In this document: one piece after another, positions 39,800 to 52,245 of the stretch | How the letters are laid out: the number at the start of each line of letters is the position of its first letter | Numbering within the stretch: position 1 is the first letter of the stretch | NCBI RefSeq assembly: GCF_047663525.1 | Contig: NC_092603.1 | Location: 1,322,001-1,386,000, forward strand | DNA from: Anas platyrhynchos | Lineage: Eukaryota; Chordata; Aves; Anseriformes; Anatidae | Length of the DNA stretch: 64,000 bases | Reading direction: 5' to 3' | Notes under the pieces: generated by a model | Seen by the model: only the letters and a program-made list of their open reading frames with translations | What the model was told of the DNA's origin: nothing | Databases searched by the model: none | Position numbers and translations under genes: made by a program

Positions 39800-41467
39800 A
39801 CCAAAAATGTAAAAAAAAAAAAAAAAATATAAAGATTAATAATGAAAATTGAACAATAAAGTAAAAATATAAAAATATAAGAAGTAAAAGAATAAAAGGG
39901 TAAAAATTAAAAGGTAAAAAATAAAGTGAAAGAATAAAAGTATGACAAAAATAAAAATGGGAAATTTGCTATGGATCATATCATGGGAACAGGCAAGGTG
40001 AGGGGATGCTGCCTTCTCCCACCTATGGGTAATGGCCAGAGCATCCCAGGCTCTCAGCCCTATGCTTTGAATTTCTCTTTCTACAGCTTTTTGGGCCAGA
40101 AACCTTCATTATTGCCCTTGCAACCCATAGGTGTGGTGGCACTGGCATGGAGTAGACAGGAGAGGACACATGCAAGGGGAAGAGGGAGGGGAGGGACAGA
40201 ATGTGTGGCTGAGGACCTGAAGATGATTATATATATAAACTTAAGAGCACATGGTGTAGTAGCCAAAAATACCATTCCTCCCTATTTTGAAGCAGAAATA
40301 AACATGATAAAAAAGGTTATTTTTTTAAAGGAAATAACTATTAATGTGGCAAATGCCACCAAGGAGCAGTTGCATTTGGAGAAGCAGCAGCGACTTAGGT
40401 GTTGGTTTGTGCAATTGTTTTTGATGTAATCCAAAATTGCAATTAGGAAGGAGTTCCTGGGCCATTTGTAACCCATGAAAGAGGCTGGAAAATGGGATAA
40501 AAAAGCTGCTTGTTAGGTGAGTGTTGTGCTACTGGTGGGTGCTGAGCCCTCAGGAGGTGGTTGAGCTTGGATGGTCGCTGTGCTGCCAACACCCCATCTC
40601 TCTCAAAAAGACATTTATTCCCATCGCCAAAAATGACAAAGCATTTTATCTGAAGCTTTATCCAGCCAAATTCTCCGTTGGAGACACCGATCTGACAGAG
40701 GGGTCATATATGAGCCTTTCCCTGGCAGGGAGACACCAGGCAGCACATTCCTCTCCGTGTTTCCTTAAATAGGGCTGATATTTCCCTCTGTCCCACATGT
40801 GATCCGCCTGTGAGCTCACACAGCCTGTGCTAACCCACTGTAGAAGAGCCCTGTGGGTTAAATCACCCTGTGCTTTAAAAAAAAAAATCCACAAGGATCT
40901 CGTTTTGCTGCCTAACAGGTAAGGGTTTTTTTGGGGATATTCATGGCGAAGCTGTCACCCACCCTGGCGTTGCTGAGATGTTCTTCCAGGGATGGATAAA
41001 AATTGGGTTTGCACCCCGCGTGGTCCATCTGGGTGGGTTAATCTGACGACAAGGGGAGTCATGTTGCTGCAGGAGGCTCCAGGCTCTGTATTTTTTTAGG
41101 GATATTTAGCAATTTGAGGCAGTTTTCACCTTTGACATAGGGTTTGTGAGGAATTGGTGTCTTGCTGGCTGTCCCACTGCCTTTCTGCCTTGAAAGCAGC
41201 TTGGCTTCTGCTCCCATGGGAAGATTGCACCAAGGTCTCTCCTAGTGGACTGCAAAGGAGGAGAAGGCACAAACAGCAGGTTAGAACCTGAGCTTTTTGG
41301 GGTGAAATGTCTGTTTATGGTGGTGGGTGGGATGCTTGGCTCCTTCTTTAGCCCCCCCTGGGACTGGAGACACCAATCTGAGGCTGGTCATGGAGACTTA
41401 GGTAAAATGAAGCTCATACCAGATGCCTGAAAGACAGATGTTAACATCCACATCAGTAGCAAAAGAC

Positions 41468-41498
<31 letters not shown>

Positions 41499-41640
41499 TT
41501 GCTAGCAGGCAATCCATCCCTTCCAAAAATCACCTTCTAGAAGAGTTTTGAGCCTCCCTCCACTGCTCCTCCTTCCTCCACCCATGCCGAGACCTTTTGT
41601 GTTTTCACCCCAGTACAGGAGAAGGGAAAGGGGAGAGGCT
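39800..41640. other. Intergenic region between the BTN-like and TRIM-like genes
   Basis: A/T-rich at 39810-39960, then mixed sequence without recognisable domains. A poly(A) run of about 26 nt ends at 41495. It presumably contains the TRIM-like promoter, but I see no clear elements. Confidence 0.55.
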
Positions 41641-41652
41641 GGAGATGCTGCC

Positions 41653-44608
41653 ATGGCTTCAGCTGCTTCTCGAGCAAGGGAAAGGGGAGAGGAAGGCGCC
41701 CACCACATCGCCCCGAAGCATCGGCCAGATCCTGAGCACCTGAGCTGCGGAGGTGGCACAGCCAAATCCTGTCCAGAGCGAGGAAGGCTCGGAGATGCCG
41801 AGGCCATCAGCCACCGAAACCACCTCAGGAAGGGGAATTTCCAACCAAAACTCCACCTGGAGCATTTAGCAGAGAAGCTGAAGCTCTTGGGGCTGGAAGG
41901 AGGTGGAGAGGAGGAGCAGCTCTGCTCGTGGCATAAGAGGACGTTTGCCTTCAGGAGGGATGCGAAAGCATCCTGCTGCGGTGCACCAAGGGCTTGTGGA
42001 GAAGCCCACAGAGAGGAACCTGCCCAGGAGGACAGGGTCAGGCCCGTGGTATTGTTATTTGGGATTTTTCTTTACCTGAAGGTGGTGGTTTTTCGACCAC
42101 CTTAAAGGATGCCGGAGTTTCTTGGAGCTTCTTGGGATCACAGGCTTCAAGCCAGCTTCCTTTTACAGTTCTCTCTGGTTGTTATTGCACTGTGAAAATA
42201 AATAACTGGAAATAATTGGAGAGAACTAGGAAAAAATATTGATTTGACTAAAAAATATGAAAAAAAATAATTTTCAGGCCACACCCTTCACCCCAAAACA
42301 GTTAATGGGTATTTTCCAATGTATTTCATCTAAAAATCAAACTGCATTCCTGGAGTATCATCAAGAGTTTCTCTTTTGTCCCCCCGTGTCTATTTCTTCA
42401 TCCTCGTGTCCACGCTGCAATTTTTTTCCAGTAAAAGCCAAGCATCGCATCCCTTCCTTCCACACTCCCCCCAGAATATCCCCCCAAACTGTTTTTCTTT
42501 CTCCAGGAGCAAATTCACAGAGACCTGGAGAGCCTCAAGAAACATAGGGAAGAGCTTTTGGAACTGAAAGCAAGCGGGGAGAGGAGATGCCAGGGGTATT
42601 TGGTAAGAAGCTGTTGCTATCACCCAGGAAAAATTGGGGTGCCAGACCAGCATGGTCCATGCTCTTGTCTTTCCATGTCCTACAGACACAAACAGAGGCC
42701 GAGAGGCAGAAAATTGTGTCTGAATTTCGGCAGCTGCGCCGGTTTCTGAAGGACCAGGAGGTCATCCTCCTGGCCCAGCTGGGGGAGCTGGACAGGGAGG
42801 TGATGAGGAGGCAGGAGGAAGAGGAGGCCAAGGTGTCGGGGGAGATTTCGCTCCTCGACATCCTCATCTGGGAGGCGGAGAGGAAACTCGAGCAACCCAC
42901 GAGTGGATTCCTGCAGGTTGGATGCTCCACAGGGCAAGAAGGGAGAGGGTCCAGCATCAATCCTGGTGTTGCCCTTTCTTGGAGCCTTCCCCCAAATTTT
43001 GGGAAGGGGAACTGAGGCTTTTTTTCTCTCTCTCTCTTTTTTTTTTTTTTTTTTCTCTCTTTTTCTGTTCCAGAGTGCCAGAAGCACCGTGGGCAGGTAC
43101 GTGCTCCTGCTCAGTGTGAGGGGTCATCCCAGCCACCATCCCCGTGGTTTCTGGAAGAGAACTGAAAGTTTTGGTGGTTCAGGCAGGGTTGAAAAGAGAC
43201 CTGGAGGGACAAAAAGGTGCCCCTGAGCCCTAGGGTGGGGAAGGCACGAGAGAAAGGGCAGAGGGCAACAAGAACCCAAGTGTCCTCCTTCTGTACTGAG
43301 CTGCTTGGAGGCTCCAAGCCTGGGACTGAAGGACATTTTGGGGACATCCAGCTCATCCCTCATCCCCATATCACCTGGGGTGTAGCTGGAGGAGGGATGG
43401 TCTCATCGTTGCAGGCTATGCCATCTCCATACGCCCCAGGACTAAAGGGAAGGGTTTGCATCCAGGTGGGAGACGAGCAGCACCCGGAGGATGATGGAGA
43501 CCTTCTCGGACCTCGAGCGGAGGCTCCGCGTCATTTCTCAACAAAATGACATCCTCAGAGAGGCGCTGGGGAGATTTCAAGGTATGGTGGAGCACAACTG
43601 GGCTGAGCAGGGGTTGTTTTTTCTGCTTGGGGGGAGGCAAATCTGTCTGCTCCTTCCCTACTGTAACATCCTAAAAATATGTAGAAGCAAGCAGCTGGAG
43701 ATCATGACATCCAACGTTGTTCTTCATCCCCTAGACATTTTACCCTCTGAACTGGAGAAAGAAGTAGAACCATCTCCAGGAGGAGAGGGAAAAGGTGAGT
43801 CCTTGCAGACAACAGCCTGCCTGGGGGGATGCTGCTGCTCCAGCAATCGTTTTTAGCCGAAATACTGCTTAAAGCATCTGGGAAATGATGGGTTGAGTTC
43901 AATGTGGGCTTCCTGAAAACCCAAAAGAGCTTTTGCCCCAGGCTTAGCATGAGGCAAAGCTGTCCCAAGCAGGAAGATATTGAGACATTTCTCCTCACGC
44001 ACCCAGGAGAGGCAAATTTGTGGTGCTGGGGCTGGAAAAAGCTTTGGTGGGGTGACGCCTTCTTCTACCACCCATTTTCTCCATCCCAAGCAGCATTTGT
44101 CACTCTGGACCCTGATACTGCCCACGCGAGCCTCGTCGTGTCCCGGGACCGCCGGGGGGTGAGGTGGACGGATGCAGAGCAGGATTTGCCCCCCGACCCC
44201 AGGCGATTTGATGTCTTCTGCTGCGTGTTGGGCCACCGGGGTTTCAACGCGGGGAGGCATAGCTGGGAGGTGGAGGTGGTGGCTGGTGGGACCTGGGCCC
44301 TCGGTGTGGCCCGAAATTCCCTGTCCAGGAGGGGCTGCTTGGAGTTTCGGCCAGAGGAGGGGATCTGGGCCGTGGGGCGCTGCGGGAGTCGGTACCGAGC
44401 TTTCGCCTCCCCCCCAGCCACCCTCCCCACAAGTGGGAATCCCAGGAGGATCCAGGTGGTTCTGGATTACGAGGGGGAACAAGTGGCTTTCTACTTTGCC
44501 GAGCAACTCCCCCCTGTCTTTACTTTCCAAAAAGCCTGCTTTGGAGGGGAGAGCATCTTCCCTTTCTTCTGGGTGGGGAGAGGCTCCCACCTCCGCCTCT
44601 GCCCATGA
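41653..44608 (+). CDS. TRIM-like coiled-coil/B30.2 gene with eroded RING and B-box
   Basis: Exons: 41653-42036, 42507-42602, 42686-42916, 43074-43096, 43466-43581, 43735-43794, 44094-44608 (384, 96, 231, 23, 116, 60, 515 nt), in phase throughout, predicting 474 aa. The 96/231/23 nt series is the TRIM signature. Coiled coil: exons 2-3 (EQIHRDLESLKKHREELLEL). PRY-SPRY from about residue 304 ([20 protein letters not shown] to HLRLCP). Exon 1 keeps an open frame and correct phase, but the zinc modules are ruined: the region equivalent to CPQC-x-NFRPN reads ISHRNHLRKGNFQPK, and the B-box keeps LCSWHK but lacks the paired cysteines. Start ATG has a strong GCCATGG context. It could be a RING-less regulator or a young pseudogene; a different upstream exon 1 is possible. 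Confidence 0.8.
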
Positions 44609-45167
44609 GCCCTGAGGGAAGGGAGAGGTGCTCCTCAATTTTGGGATGCTTGAGCATCACCATCCCCTCCCTGATGCAGGCAAGGGGAGATGAGCACCCC
44701 ATGTTCTCCCAGGGGCTTTGTTTTGTGCTCGTGTTATTTTTATGACATTATAAGATTTTCTACCAGATCATCCTATATATATATAAAAAAGGCAAACCAT
44801 TGAATTGTCTTTCTGTAAGATTTTCTACAAGATCATCCTATATATATTAAAAAGAAAAAAGGCAAACCATTGAATTTTCTTTCTGTATTTAATGTTATCT
44901 AGGGCTATGGAAACTTCATGCTCATAGCTCTGGATGCTGTCCCCTTTCTCCCCCTGCAAGCCTGTGGAGGACAGCGATGTTGTCCCCATCCACCAGGACC
45001 CTGGCTGCAGCTGGGTTTTCCCCTGTGCCCTGCTGCAAGCCAGAAAAAGGAGCTTGGGGTGGAAATGCATTCCTCCTCATTCACCCCTTGCTTGGGTGCC
45101 AAGGAAGAGGAGGAGGGCAGGTGTTTGCCCCCCAAGCCCTGGGGCCCCAAGGCTGGACATGGGGTGG

Positions 45168-47580
45168 CTACAGGGCGACAGCATCCTTCTCACAGACCCA
45201 TCTGGACTCAGCGTTGCAACCCTCGGAGCGGATTTGGGAATCTTTTATTAGGGCGCAGCTGCCACTGGTGGCCGAGCCCAAGATGCGGAACCTGCAGGAG
45301 GAAGGAGAAAGGTCCCTGTCCTGGGGCTGGTGGGGACAGAAACCCCCCTGCTTCTCCTTTTCCCCCAGGAGCAGGCTCTGACTGAGTTCTTCAGTTTTTA
45401 GGGACACAGCAATTTGGGGACAAAGCCAAGGGATGGGGCACTCACTGCTTGGTGTCCAGCACGGAGCCGTCCAGCCACGTCCAGGTGCCCTTGGCCCCTG
45501 TCACCGCCAGCCCGATCCAGACGTAGCCCCTTCCCTGCGTGACATCCTGGAGCACCTGCTATAGGAGGGGGTGTTGGAGAGCTCTGATCCCCTTTTGGGG
45601 AGCAGATGCCCTTCATGGGGCTGCTTTGGGTCTCCCGATCCCTTTTTTGGGGAGTAGATGCCCTTCGTGGGGCTGCTTTGGATGTCCTGATCCCTTTTTT
45701 GGGGAGTAGATACCCTTCGTGGGGCTGCTTTGGGTCTCCCCATCCCTTTTTTGGGGGGCAGATGCCCTTTCTGTGACTGTTTTGGGTTGTCCCATCCCTC
45801 TTGGGGTGCAGATGCCCTCCCTTTGGGTATCGGGGTGGTTCAGGGATGCTCCTGGCAGGGGTGGGAGCTGGGATCGTGGGGACATGGGTACTGTTCGCTC
45901 CCAATCTCCCCCTCAAAAAAAAGGATGATTAGCCCCAAAGAGATGCTGGGTGCGGGCTGGGGGTCTCCAGCTGCCCCCCACCCCAAAACAGGTCCCTGAT
46001 TTACCATCTGCTCCCGGTTCCGGATGATGAAGAGGGCAGAGCCCTTTTGGGCGCAGTCGTCCCGGCTCCTCTGCCAGTCCCGGCTCTCGTGGGACACCCA
46101 GTAACACCAGTTTCCGTGCTGCAACCAGTCCCGGGGACACAGCCGGCACTCTCTGCCATCTGAAGGGACAGGAGGCCCTGAGGATGCAGCCAGCCCCCAT
46201 GGGCCGGATTCTGACCAAGACTTGGGGCTGTTTGATCCAAGAACAGCTCAGGTTCGGGCACAACTTTTTCCTTCCAGCATTTTGCTGCAGCGAAGACCCC
46301 CGCGACCTGAAGCATCTTTTGCATTATGGGGCCACGCTCTTAAGTGTTTTGTACCCCAAAATGGGCCCGGATGGCCAGGGTTACCCCAGGATCATGGGCT
46401 TACCCATCTCGGGTGCGTTGCACAGGGTTGTTTTCAGCTGGAGCTGAAATCTCTCCAGGCAGCCTCTGCATCCATTCTCCCAGTTTTCAGCATCGGTGGC
46501 TGATGTGTTGAGAGTCACATAGCACTGTCCTGAGCCATTCAATTGCCAGACTGCAAAAAAAAAAAAAAGAAAAAAAAAATCACTGCTAAATCACTGCTTG
46601 TGGCTTCCAGGGTCACCCTGTCCCTGCAGGTGCCACCGTGCTGGTGCAATTCATTTGTGGCTCAGCGGTGCCCTACTCACCTCTCAGCCCCAGGGTTATC
46701 ACTGCTATAGCCAAACCAGTGCTCAAAGCCCATCCTGCGCTGGCGACCAGGTACTGGCATCGAGGGGATCCTGTGGGATGAGATGAGCTTGGATCGTGCC
46801 CACCCTCACAGCCCAGCTGTGTCATGGGGCAGAGGGGATGGGGGGAGCAAGGTGTCTCCATCCGGTCCCATGACGGCACCGCAGATGAACAGGAAATTGC
46901 AGCTTGAAAAAAAAAAAAACAAAAACAAAAACAAACCTTCCTCGCCTCTGCTGCATGAGAAAGCAGATAGGGTCCTGGGTTTGTATTAATTGTGTAGGGC
47001 ACAGGGGAATTTTCAAGCCTGCACAGGATGGTGTGGCTCCAGCGGTGCTGATGCTGGCCGGAGTGATGCGATACGAGACTGGGAGATGTCCTGAGGTGCA
47101 GCGTGGCTGTGTTCCCCTTCATCTTACCCTCTGCCCACCCTGCGGCCCCCAAAACTGCACTTGGAAAGGTTTGGGGAGCCCTGGGAGTGTTGGGAGCTTC
47201 TGGGTGAGCAGCCCAGCGGATGGAGGGAGCATCCTCCTGCTTGCTCGGATCACCCAGCCAAACGTGGTGCTCCTCGGGGCTTTCTGCTCTTCAACCCCAC
47301 TGATTTGCCATCCCACACGTCCCTCTTGAACCAATGGACCCTCCCCAATGAAGCCTCCTTCCAAGCCCATCTCTTGCCCCCTTGCCAAACCCACATCTCC
47401 CCAACCTCGGGCTGGAGGAGAATTTTGATGGTCTTGAGCCACCAGTGGCTGCTCTGTCCCTACCCCACAGCCCCTCCGCCACCCTATGGCCTCACCTGCC
47501 ATCCCACTGCCTTGCTGCCTCCGTGGGGCGCTGCGTTTTGCCCCAAACTTCAGCATGGTGTAGCCTTCCTCATCCTCCAT
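45168..47580 (-). CDS. C-type lectin-like type II receptor (B-lec/CLEC2-like), complete
   Basis: Six phase-compatible exons: 47496-47580, 46681-46770, 46404-46550, 46005-46159, 45446-45555, 45168-45291, giving 236 aa. The cytoplasmic tail begins MEDEEGYTMLKFG, with a Yxx[ML]-type tyrosine at Y7. The membrane span is about residues 34-57 (GWALSTGLAIAVITLGL). The 49-residue stalk exon has four cysteines (68, 86, 89, 102) and two N-glycosylation sequons (N63, N73). The lectin-like domain starts CRLCPRDWLQHGNWCYWVS, has YVWIGLAV in place of the WIGL motif and ends CNAESRWVCEK; calcium-binding EPN/WND residues are absent. From memory, chicken MHC-B encodes B-lec and B-NK lectins of this type. The GSCALIKDSQIRSEGC-like end favours CLEC2/B-lec, but the tail tyrosine leaves assignment open. 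Confidence 0.9.
45590..45830. repeat. 51-bp minisatellite in the lectin gene
   Basis: About 4.5 units with cores AGATGCCCTTCGTGGGGCTG near 45605, 45657, 45708, 45760 and 45809, spaced 49-52 bp. It lies in the intron between the 46005 and 45446 exons and degenerates toward the right. Confidence 0.85.
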
Positions 47581-48980
47581 CGCCCAGAGCCACGGCGACG
47601 AAGGCTGCAGCCACCACGCCGGACAGCCTCCAGCTCTCCGCCAAGGCATCGGCGATGCTGTGGCCACAAAGGAAATGAGGCCTCGAGCGGTGCTGTGGTC
47701 TTCGGGGCAGTCACCTCCCTTGGCTCTGGCCCACACCCACTCTGGTGATGCTCTTCCTCCAGACACAGCACCCTGGGGAGGCGCAGAGGTCCAGGTGCTG
47801 GTGCAGAGCTTGGGTCCGTGCATGGAGATGCTCCGATGGCGCAGCTTGGGGGCCTGAAGCATCACGTTGCAGCTCTCCAGGTGCATGGCCACTGTCAAAG
47901 TTGGGTGTGCATTGCACAGCCCAGCACCTCACCGCACTGCACAGCACCCCATGGCACGGCACCCCGCTGCACAGCCCCGTGGGAGGCAGGAGCAAAGAAC
48001 AGCCAGGATCTCATGGAGTTATTTGAGCACGAGCAAAAGACGCACCAAGATGCTTTTCCTCCCTCCCATGCCTTGATGGCACACTCCTGGGGCACAAATT
48101 AAATGAATTAACTTACTTCCAGCCCGAGTGGTGCAAATAAGAAGGGGGAGCTATCGTCCCTTGGTTCAAGCCTTAAGATTCTCAGATCAAGGATGAGCAA
48201 GCACAATCCCAAATCTTCTCGCCTTGGAAAAGAAGCACGGACGTGGAGCGTGCTTGGAGGTGGAGAAGAGCACAGAGGCAGCAGGATACAGATGCAGGGG
48301 GACGAACTGCCCCCTCACCTTGCAGGCTGCCAGATGAAACCCTCCCGAAATCACAGGACGAAGCAGTCCCTGGCCCCTTGCTGAAGGATGGCAGCAGATC
48401 CAAGCCATATCCTGTGCCTGTCCCGGCTGAAGCAGCCGCTGCTTGCTCTGCCGGGAAACCTCGCAAGGGCTCCGCATTTCCCGTGTACGAGATGACCACA
48501 GCCATGGCACAGCACACACATCCACAGCACAAAAAGGCTTTTTCCACATTTCTTTCCTCCTCCACCCCCCCCAAAAAAAATTAAAAAATTAAAAATAGAA
48601 GTATTTTGCTGGTTCTCAGATCCTCCCTATCCGCGGCCAGGGATGGGGAGCAGGAGGGAGAGGGATGCTGAGCACAAATCCCTCCGAAAGCTCTCTCTGC
48701 ACAGCCGGAACTGTCCCCCCCTCGTCCCCCTTGGCTTTTTCCTGTGCCTCTGTGCAGCATCCCGGCCAGCAACCGGCTTCCCCGAGCTTCCAACAGCGCT
48801 GCCCGGCCGGGGATGCGCTGGGAGCCGGGATCTTGCGGCCGGGACCAGGCTGATCTGATCCAAATTGGGCTGAGCATCCTGGTCCCCCCCCAGGGAAATT
48901 AAGATTTGCAGCCCTGGGGTGCTGCAGGGTTTGGAAAAAGGGGAGATTACATCGAAACAGAAAGGCTGGTGCGAAATAAG
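47581..48980. other. Divergent intergenic region between the lectin and ZNF genes
   Basis: Contains the 5' flanks of the minus-strand lectin gene and of the plus-strand zinc finger gene. Tandem GCACAGC/ACCCC-like short repeats occur at 47910-47980. A minus-strand frame at 48182-48574 is cysteine-rich but matches no family I know. Confidence 0.45.
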
Positions 48981-49086
48981 CCCACGGGGAAGTGTCACCC
49001 CGTTGTGATTTGGCCGTAGCGAAGGGAGTGCTGGCAACCGCGCGTCTGCCCCCAAAAGAGGGCTTTCTGGCCCCAGAAGAGACTGG

Positions 49087-50637
49087 ATGGAAGAAGGGGG
49101 AAAGCTGGTGGCACCTGGTCCTCCGGGGAGAGAGCTGGGCAGCACTGGGAGCAGCCAAAAAGGTGAGAAATTGGGGAGTGGGAGAGGAACCACTGGGAGT
49201 TTCAAAAATTTTAACCCATAAGGGTGAGAATTGTCCTGGCTGAGGGCATATCCTTGTGTCTTCTGGCAACGGGGCTCGCTGTAATTCAGCTTCCACAGTT
49301 ATCTGTGGCCCCTGGGAGTGGTTATTGATGTCCTGGTCATGGAGATCCCATCCCAGGGCAAAAAGTAATGTTATCCATCTCACCCTGCAGGAGACAGGAC
49401 GCGGAGGGAGGACGAAGGTCCCCACGTGGAGCAGGAGGGTCTGGCTGAAGGCAAAATGGGTGAAACTACGGTGATAAAACCAGAAGGGGATAACAGTGGG
49501 AAAGATCATGGGATGGAGCCAAGGAAAGCAGGGAATGAATTCGCCTGTTGTGATGGGGACGGGCAGCTCGTTGTAGAAGAAAATCTCTATGAGTGTTCGC
49601 ACTGCAAGAAATGCTTCCAGGAGAGGTCGGAGCTCATCTGCCATCAGCGGCTGCACCGAGGGGAAAAGGCTTTCAAATGCCAAGAGTGCGGCAAGGAATT
49701 CGGGAAGAGCTCGGACCTGAGCTCGCATCAGAAAAGCCACATGGCGGAGAAACCCTACCAGTGCTCGACGTGCGAGAAGTTCTTCAAGGACAGGTCGACG
49801 CTCATCAGGCACGAGCGAGTGCACACCGGGGAGAAGCCCTACAAGTGCCATGAGTGCGGGAAGAGGTTCACCAGGAGCTCCGACATCGTTGTCCACCAGC
49901 GGATCCACACGGGGGAGAAGCCCTTCGAGTGCTCCGAGTGTGGCAAGAGGTTCAGCCAACGCTCCAACCTCTTCACCCACCGGATCGTGCACACCGGGGA
50001 GAAGCCGTTCGAATGCCACGAGTGCGGAAAAAGCTTCGCAAGGAGGTCGGAGCTCACCATCCACCAGCGCACGCACACCGAGGAAAAGCCCTACCAGTGC
50101 TCCCAGTGTGAGAAGTCCTTCAGGGGGAGGTACGGGCTCTTCAGGCACGAGAGGCTGCACACGGGGGAGAAACCCTATGAGTGCTCTGAGTGTGGGAAGA
50201 GCTTTGGGCAGAGCGGGGACCTTATCACGCACCAGCGCTTCCATACTGGTGAGAAGCCCTACCAGTGCGGCGAGTGCGGGAAGTTCTTCTGCAATAAATC
50301 CAGCCTCGTCAAGCACCAGAAATGGCACTCAGGGGAGAAGCCCTACAAGTGCCACGAGTGTGGGAAGAGCTTCGGGCAGAGCTCGGACCTCATCGCCCAC
50401 CAGCGCACACACACGGGGGAGAAGCCCTACCCGTGCGCCGAGTGTGGGAAGAGGTTCACCAGGAAATCCAGCCTCCTCGTGCACCAGCGAGGCCACAGGG
50501 GACAGAGGACAGGAGGCTGCTCGAGAAGTGGGAAGACCCCGGAGCAAAACCCTGCAGGAGATGGCTCATCCCCATGCTCCGAGTGTGCAAAACCCCTCGA
50601 GGAGGAATCCTTGAGCATCCTTGAGCAGCAGCGATGA
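49087..50637 (+). CDS. C2H2 zinc finger protein, 11 fingers (ZNF paralogue 1)
   Basis: Proposed exons 49087-49162 and 49391-50637 (phase 1 junction), 440 aa. The first exon reads [20 protein letters not shown], and an acidic linker follows. Eleven Kruppel-type fingers (C-x2-C-x12-H-x3-H) are joined by TGEKP-type linkers, from [10 protein letters not shown] to [10 protein letters not shown]. The C-terminus keeps a half finger, [12 protein letters not shown], with no histidines. Likely a nuclear DNA-binding regulator. No KRAB or SCAN exon is visible upstream, although 48600-49080 may hold an untranslated exon. The start ATG lies in weak context, so the start is less sure than the fingers. Fingers 3-11 are collinear with those of the next two genes. 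Confidence 0.87.
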
Positions 50638-51529
50638 CACAGAGGACAAAAACCTCCCAAGTGCCTGCAGTAGGAGAATGGGCTTGGCCAGAGCTCGCAT
50701 CCTAAGATCACACTAAATAAGAAGGAAATGGATGAGGTTTAAAGCGTGGGATACTGTCCTGTGTGAGATTCACATTTTTTCTGCATCAGAGACTACTCAG
50801 GGAGAAGAAAAGGGGGTGCTATGAGTTGGGTCAATCATTGCTATGCCACAATAGGGGTTCCTCAGTGACAGAAAAAAAGGCTAATTTCACACATTATTGT
50901 ATGGTTTGCTTAACAACCTTCACTTTGCTCCTCTGACAGCCTCATCTGAACTCTGTTCCCTACAGAGACCCCTTCTACTATCCTATCCCATTTCCTTAAT
51001 ATCTTGCTGTTTTATCTTCTAAGGTTAGCTCACAATTGCTGAGAAATCTCTCCTGCTCCCATCCAAGCCCCAGCTCAAAATAGAAATCAAGGTCAAAACA
51101 GCAATCAATAATCAATAGCAATCAATAATTAATAATCAAGAGTGAGGGCACACCCCGCCCTGAGGCGTTAAACCTCAATTTCCAAACGGGTTGGAGATTT
51201 TATTTTCTTATTAGCTCTCTGCACGTCTGATAGAATCCATGGGAATTTTATATTGATAGAATACAAGAGAGGAACATGCGGGGGAGCATCTTCCCTCCAA
51301 GCTTTTTAGGGTGGGGAAAATCAAAAGGGCTCCACCGGGGGTGTCGGGGAGCATCTGCTCCGCCTGATTGAAGGGAGAATCGAGGTCTCAGTGCCAAAAA
51401 ATTAAAAATATTCGTGGCTTGAAAGGAAAGAGGTGGAGGTAATTTATATTGAAAATTCAATAAATAATCTTTTTTAAAAAATATATTTAATAATTATTTT
51501 TTGCTGGTGGGTTCTGCGTCATTACTACA

Positions 51530-51818
51530 TGCGGGGGGATGGTCATCTGGGGGGGGTGGCAGTGGGTGGATGTGGCTCCGTACCGGTAGCACCGGGGCTG
51601 CAGCACCCGGAGGGGGGGCAGCGGAAGGGGCGGGAGGAGCTCGGGGCCGCCCCGGGGTGGGACCGGAGCTGCCGGACCCCCCCTCGGCCCCCCCGGACCC
51701 GGGATTGGAGCTGGGGCTGGCTCTGGGGTCGCTCCCGGTGGCCCGGAGCCTGTCGCAGTCCCCAGCTCGCCCGGAGCCGGCGGCGAGTTGGGGGAAGTTG
51801 CCCCCTAACCGTTCGCAG
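51530..51818 (+). promoter_or_regulatory. CpG island and likely untranslated exon 1 of ZNF paralogue 2
   Basis: GC-rich island ending in CGCAG before GTCGGAG, a plausible exon 1 donor at 51819. The following intron immediately becomes T-rich. No coding start in frame with the fingers is needed here. Confidence 0.55.
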
Positions 51819-51824
51819 GTCGGA

Positions 51825-52245
51825 GTTTTTTTTAATATATATATTTTATATTATAGTTATTTTTATTTATTTATTTATTTGGTTGGTCGGTTTATTTATT
51901 TTTATTAATTTTTATTTTTATTTATTCTTATTGTTTATTTTTATTTCTTATTTTTATTATTTTTTTATTTTTTTATTTTTCTTCTCCTTCTTCTTCTCCT
52001 TCTTCTTCTTCTTCTCTATTTTTTTATTTTTATTTATTCTTTTTATTCTTTTATTCTCCTTCTCCTCCTTTTCCTCCTCTTCCTTCTCCTCCTTTATTCT
52101 CATTCTCATTCTCATTCTCCTCATTCTCATTCTCATTCTCATTCTTATTCTTATTCCTACTCTTATTTTTATTCTTGTTCTTATTCCTTTTCTTGTTCTT
52201 ACTCTTATTCTTGTTCTTAATTATAATATTACTATTACTTTTGTA
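51825..52245. repeat. T/pyrimidine-rich low-complexity tract in ZNF2 intron 1
   Basis: Mixture of TTTATT, TTCTTC and ATTCTC repeats with almost no G on the plus strand. It fills most of the predicted first intron (51819-52602). The long phenylalanine/isoleucine-rich frame through it is not a gene. Confidence 0.85.

Noticed and set aside
48182-48574. Cysteine-rich minus-strand frame
   Set aside because: No known domain, no splice or promoter support, and overlapping frames on both strands are open by composition.
48616-50328. 570-residue minus-strand open frame
   Set aside because: It is the antisense of the ZNF1 finger exon; repeated finger codons leave the opposite strand open. Similar antisense frames over ZNF2, ZNF3 and the acidic part of TRIM41 were rejected for the same reason.
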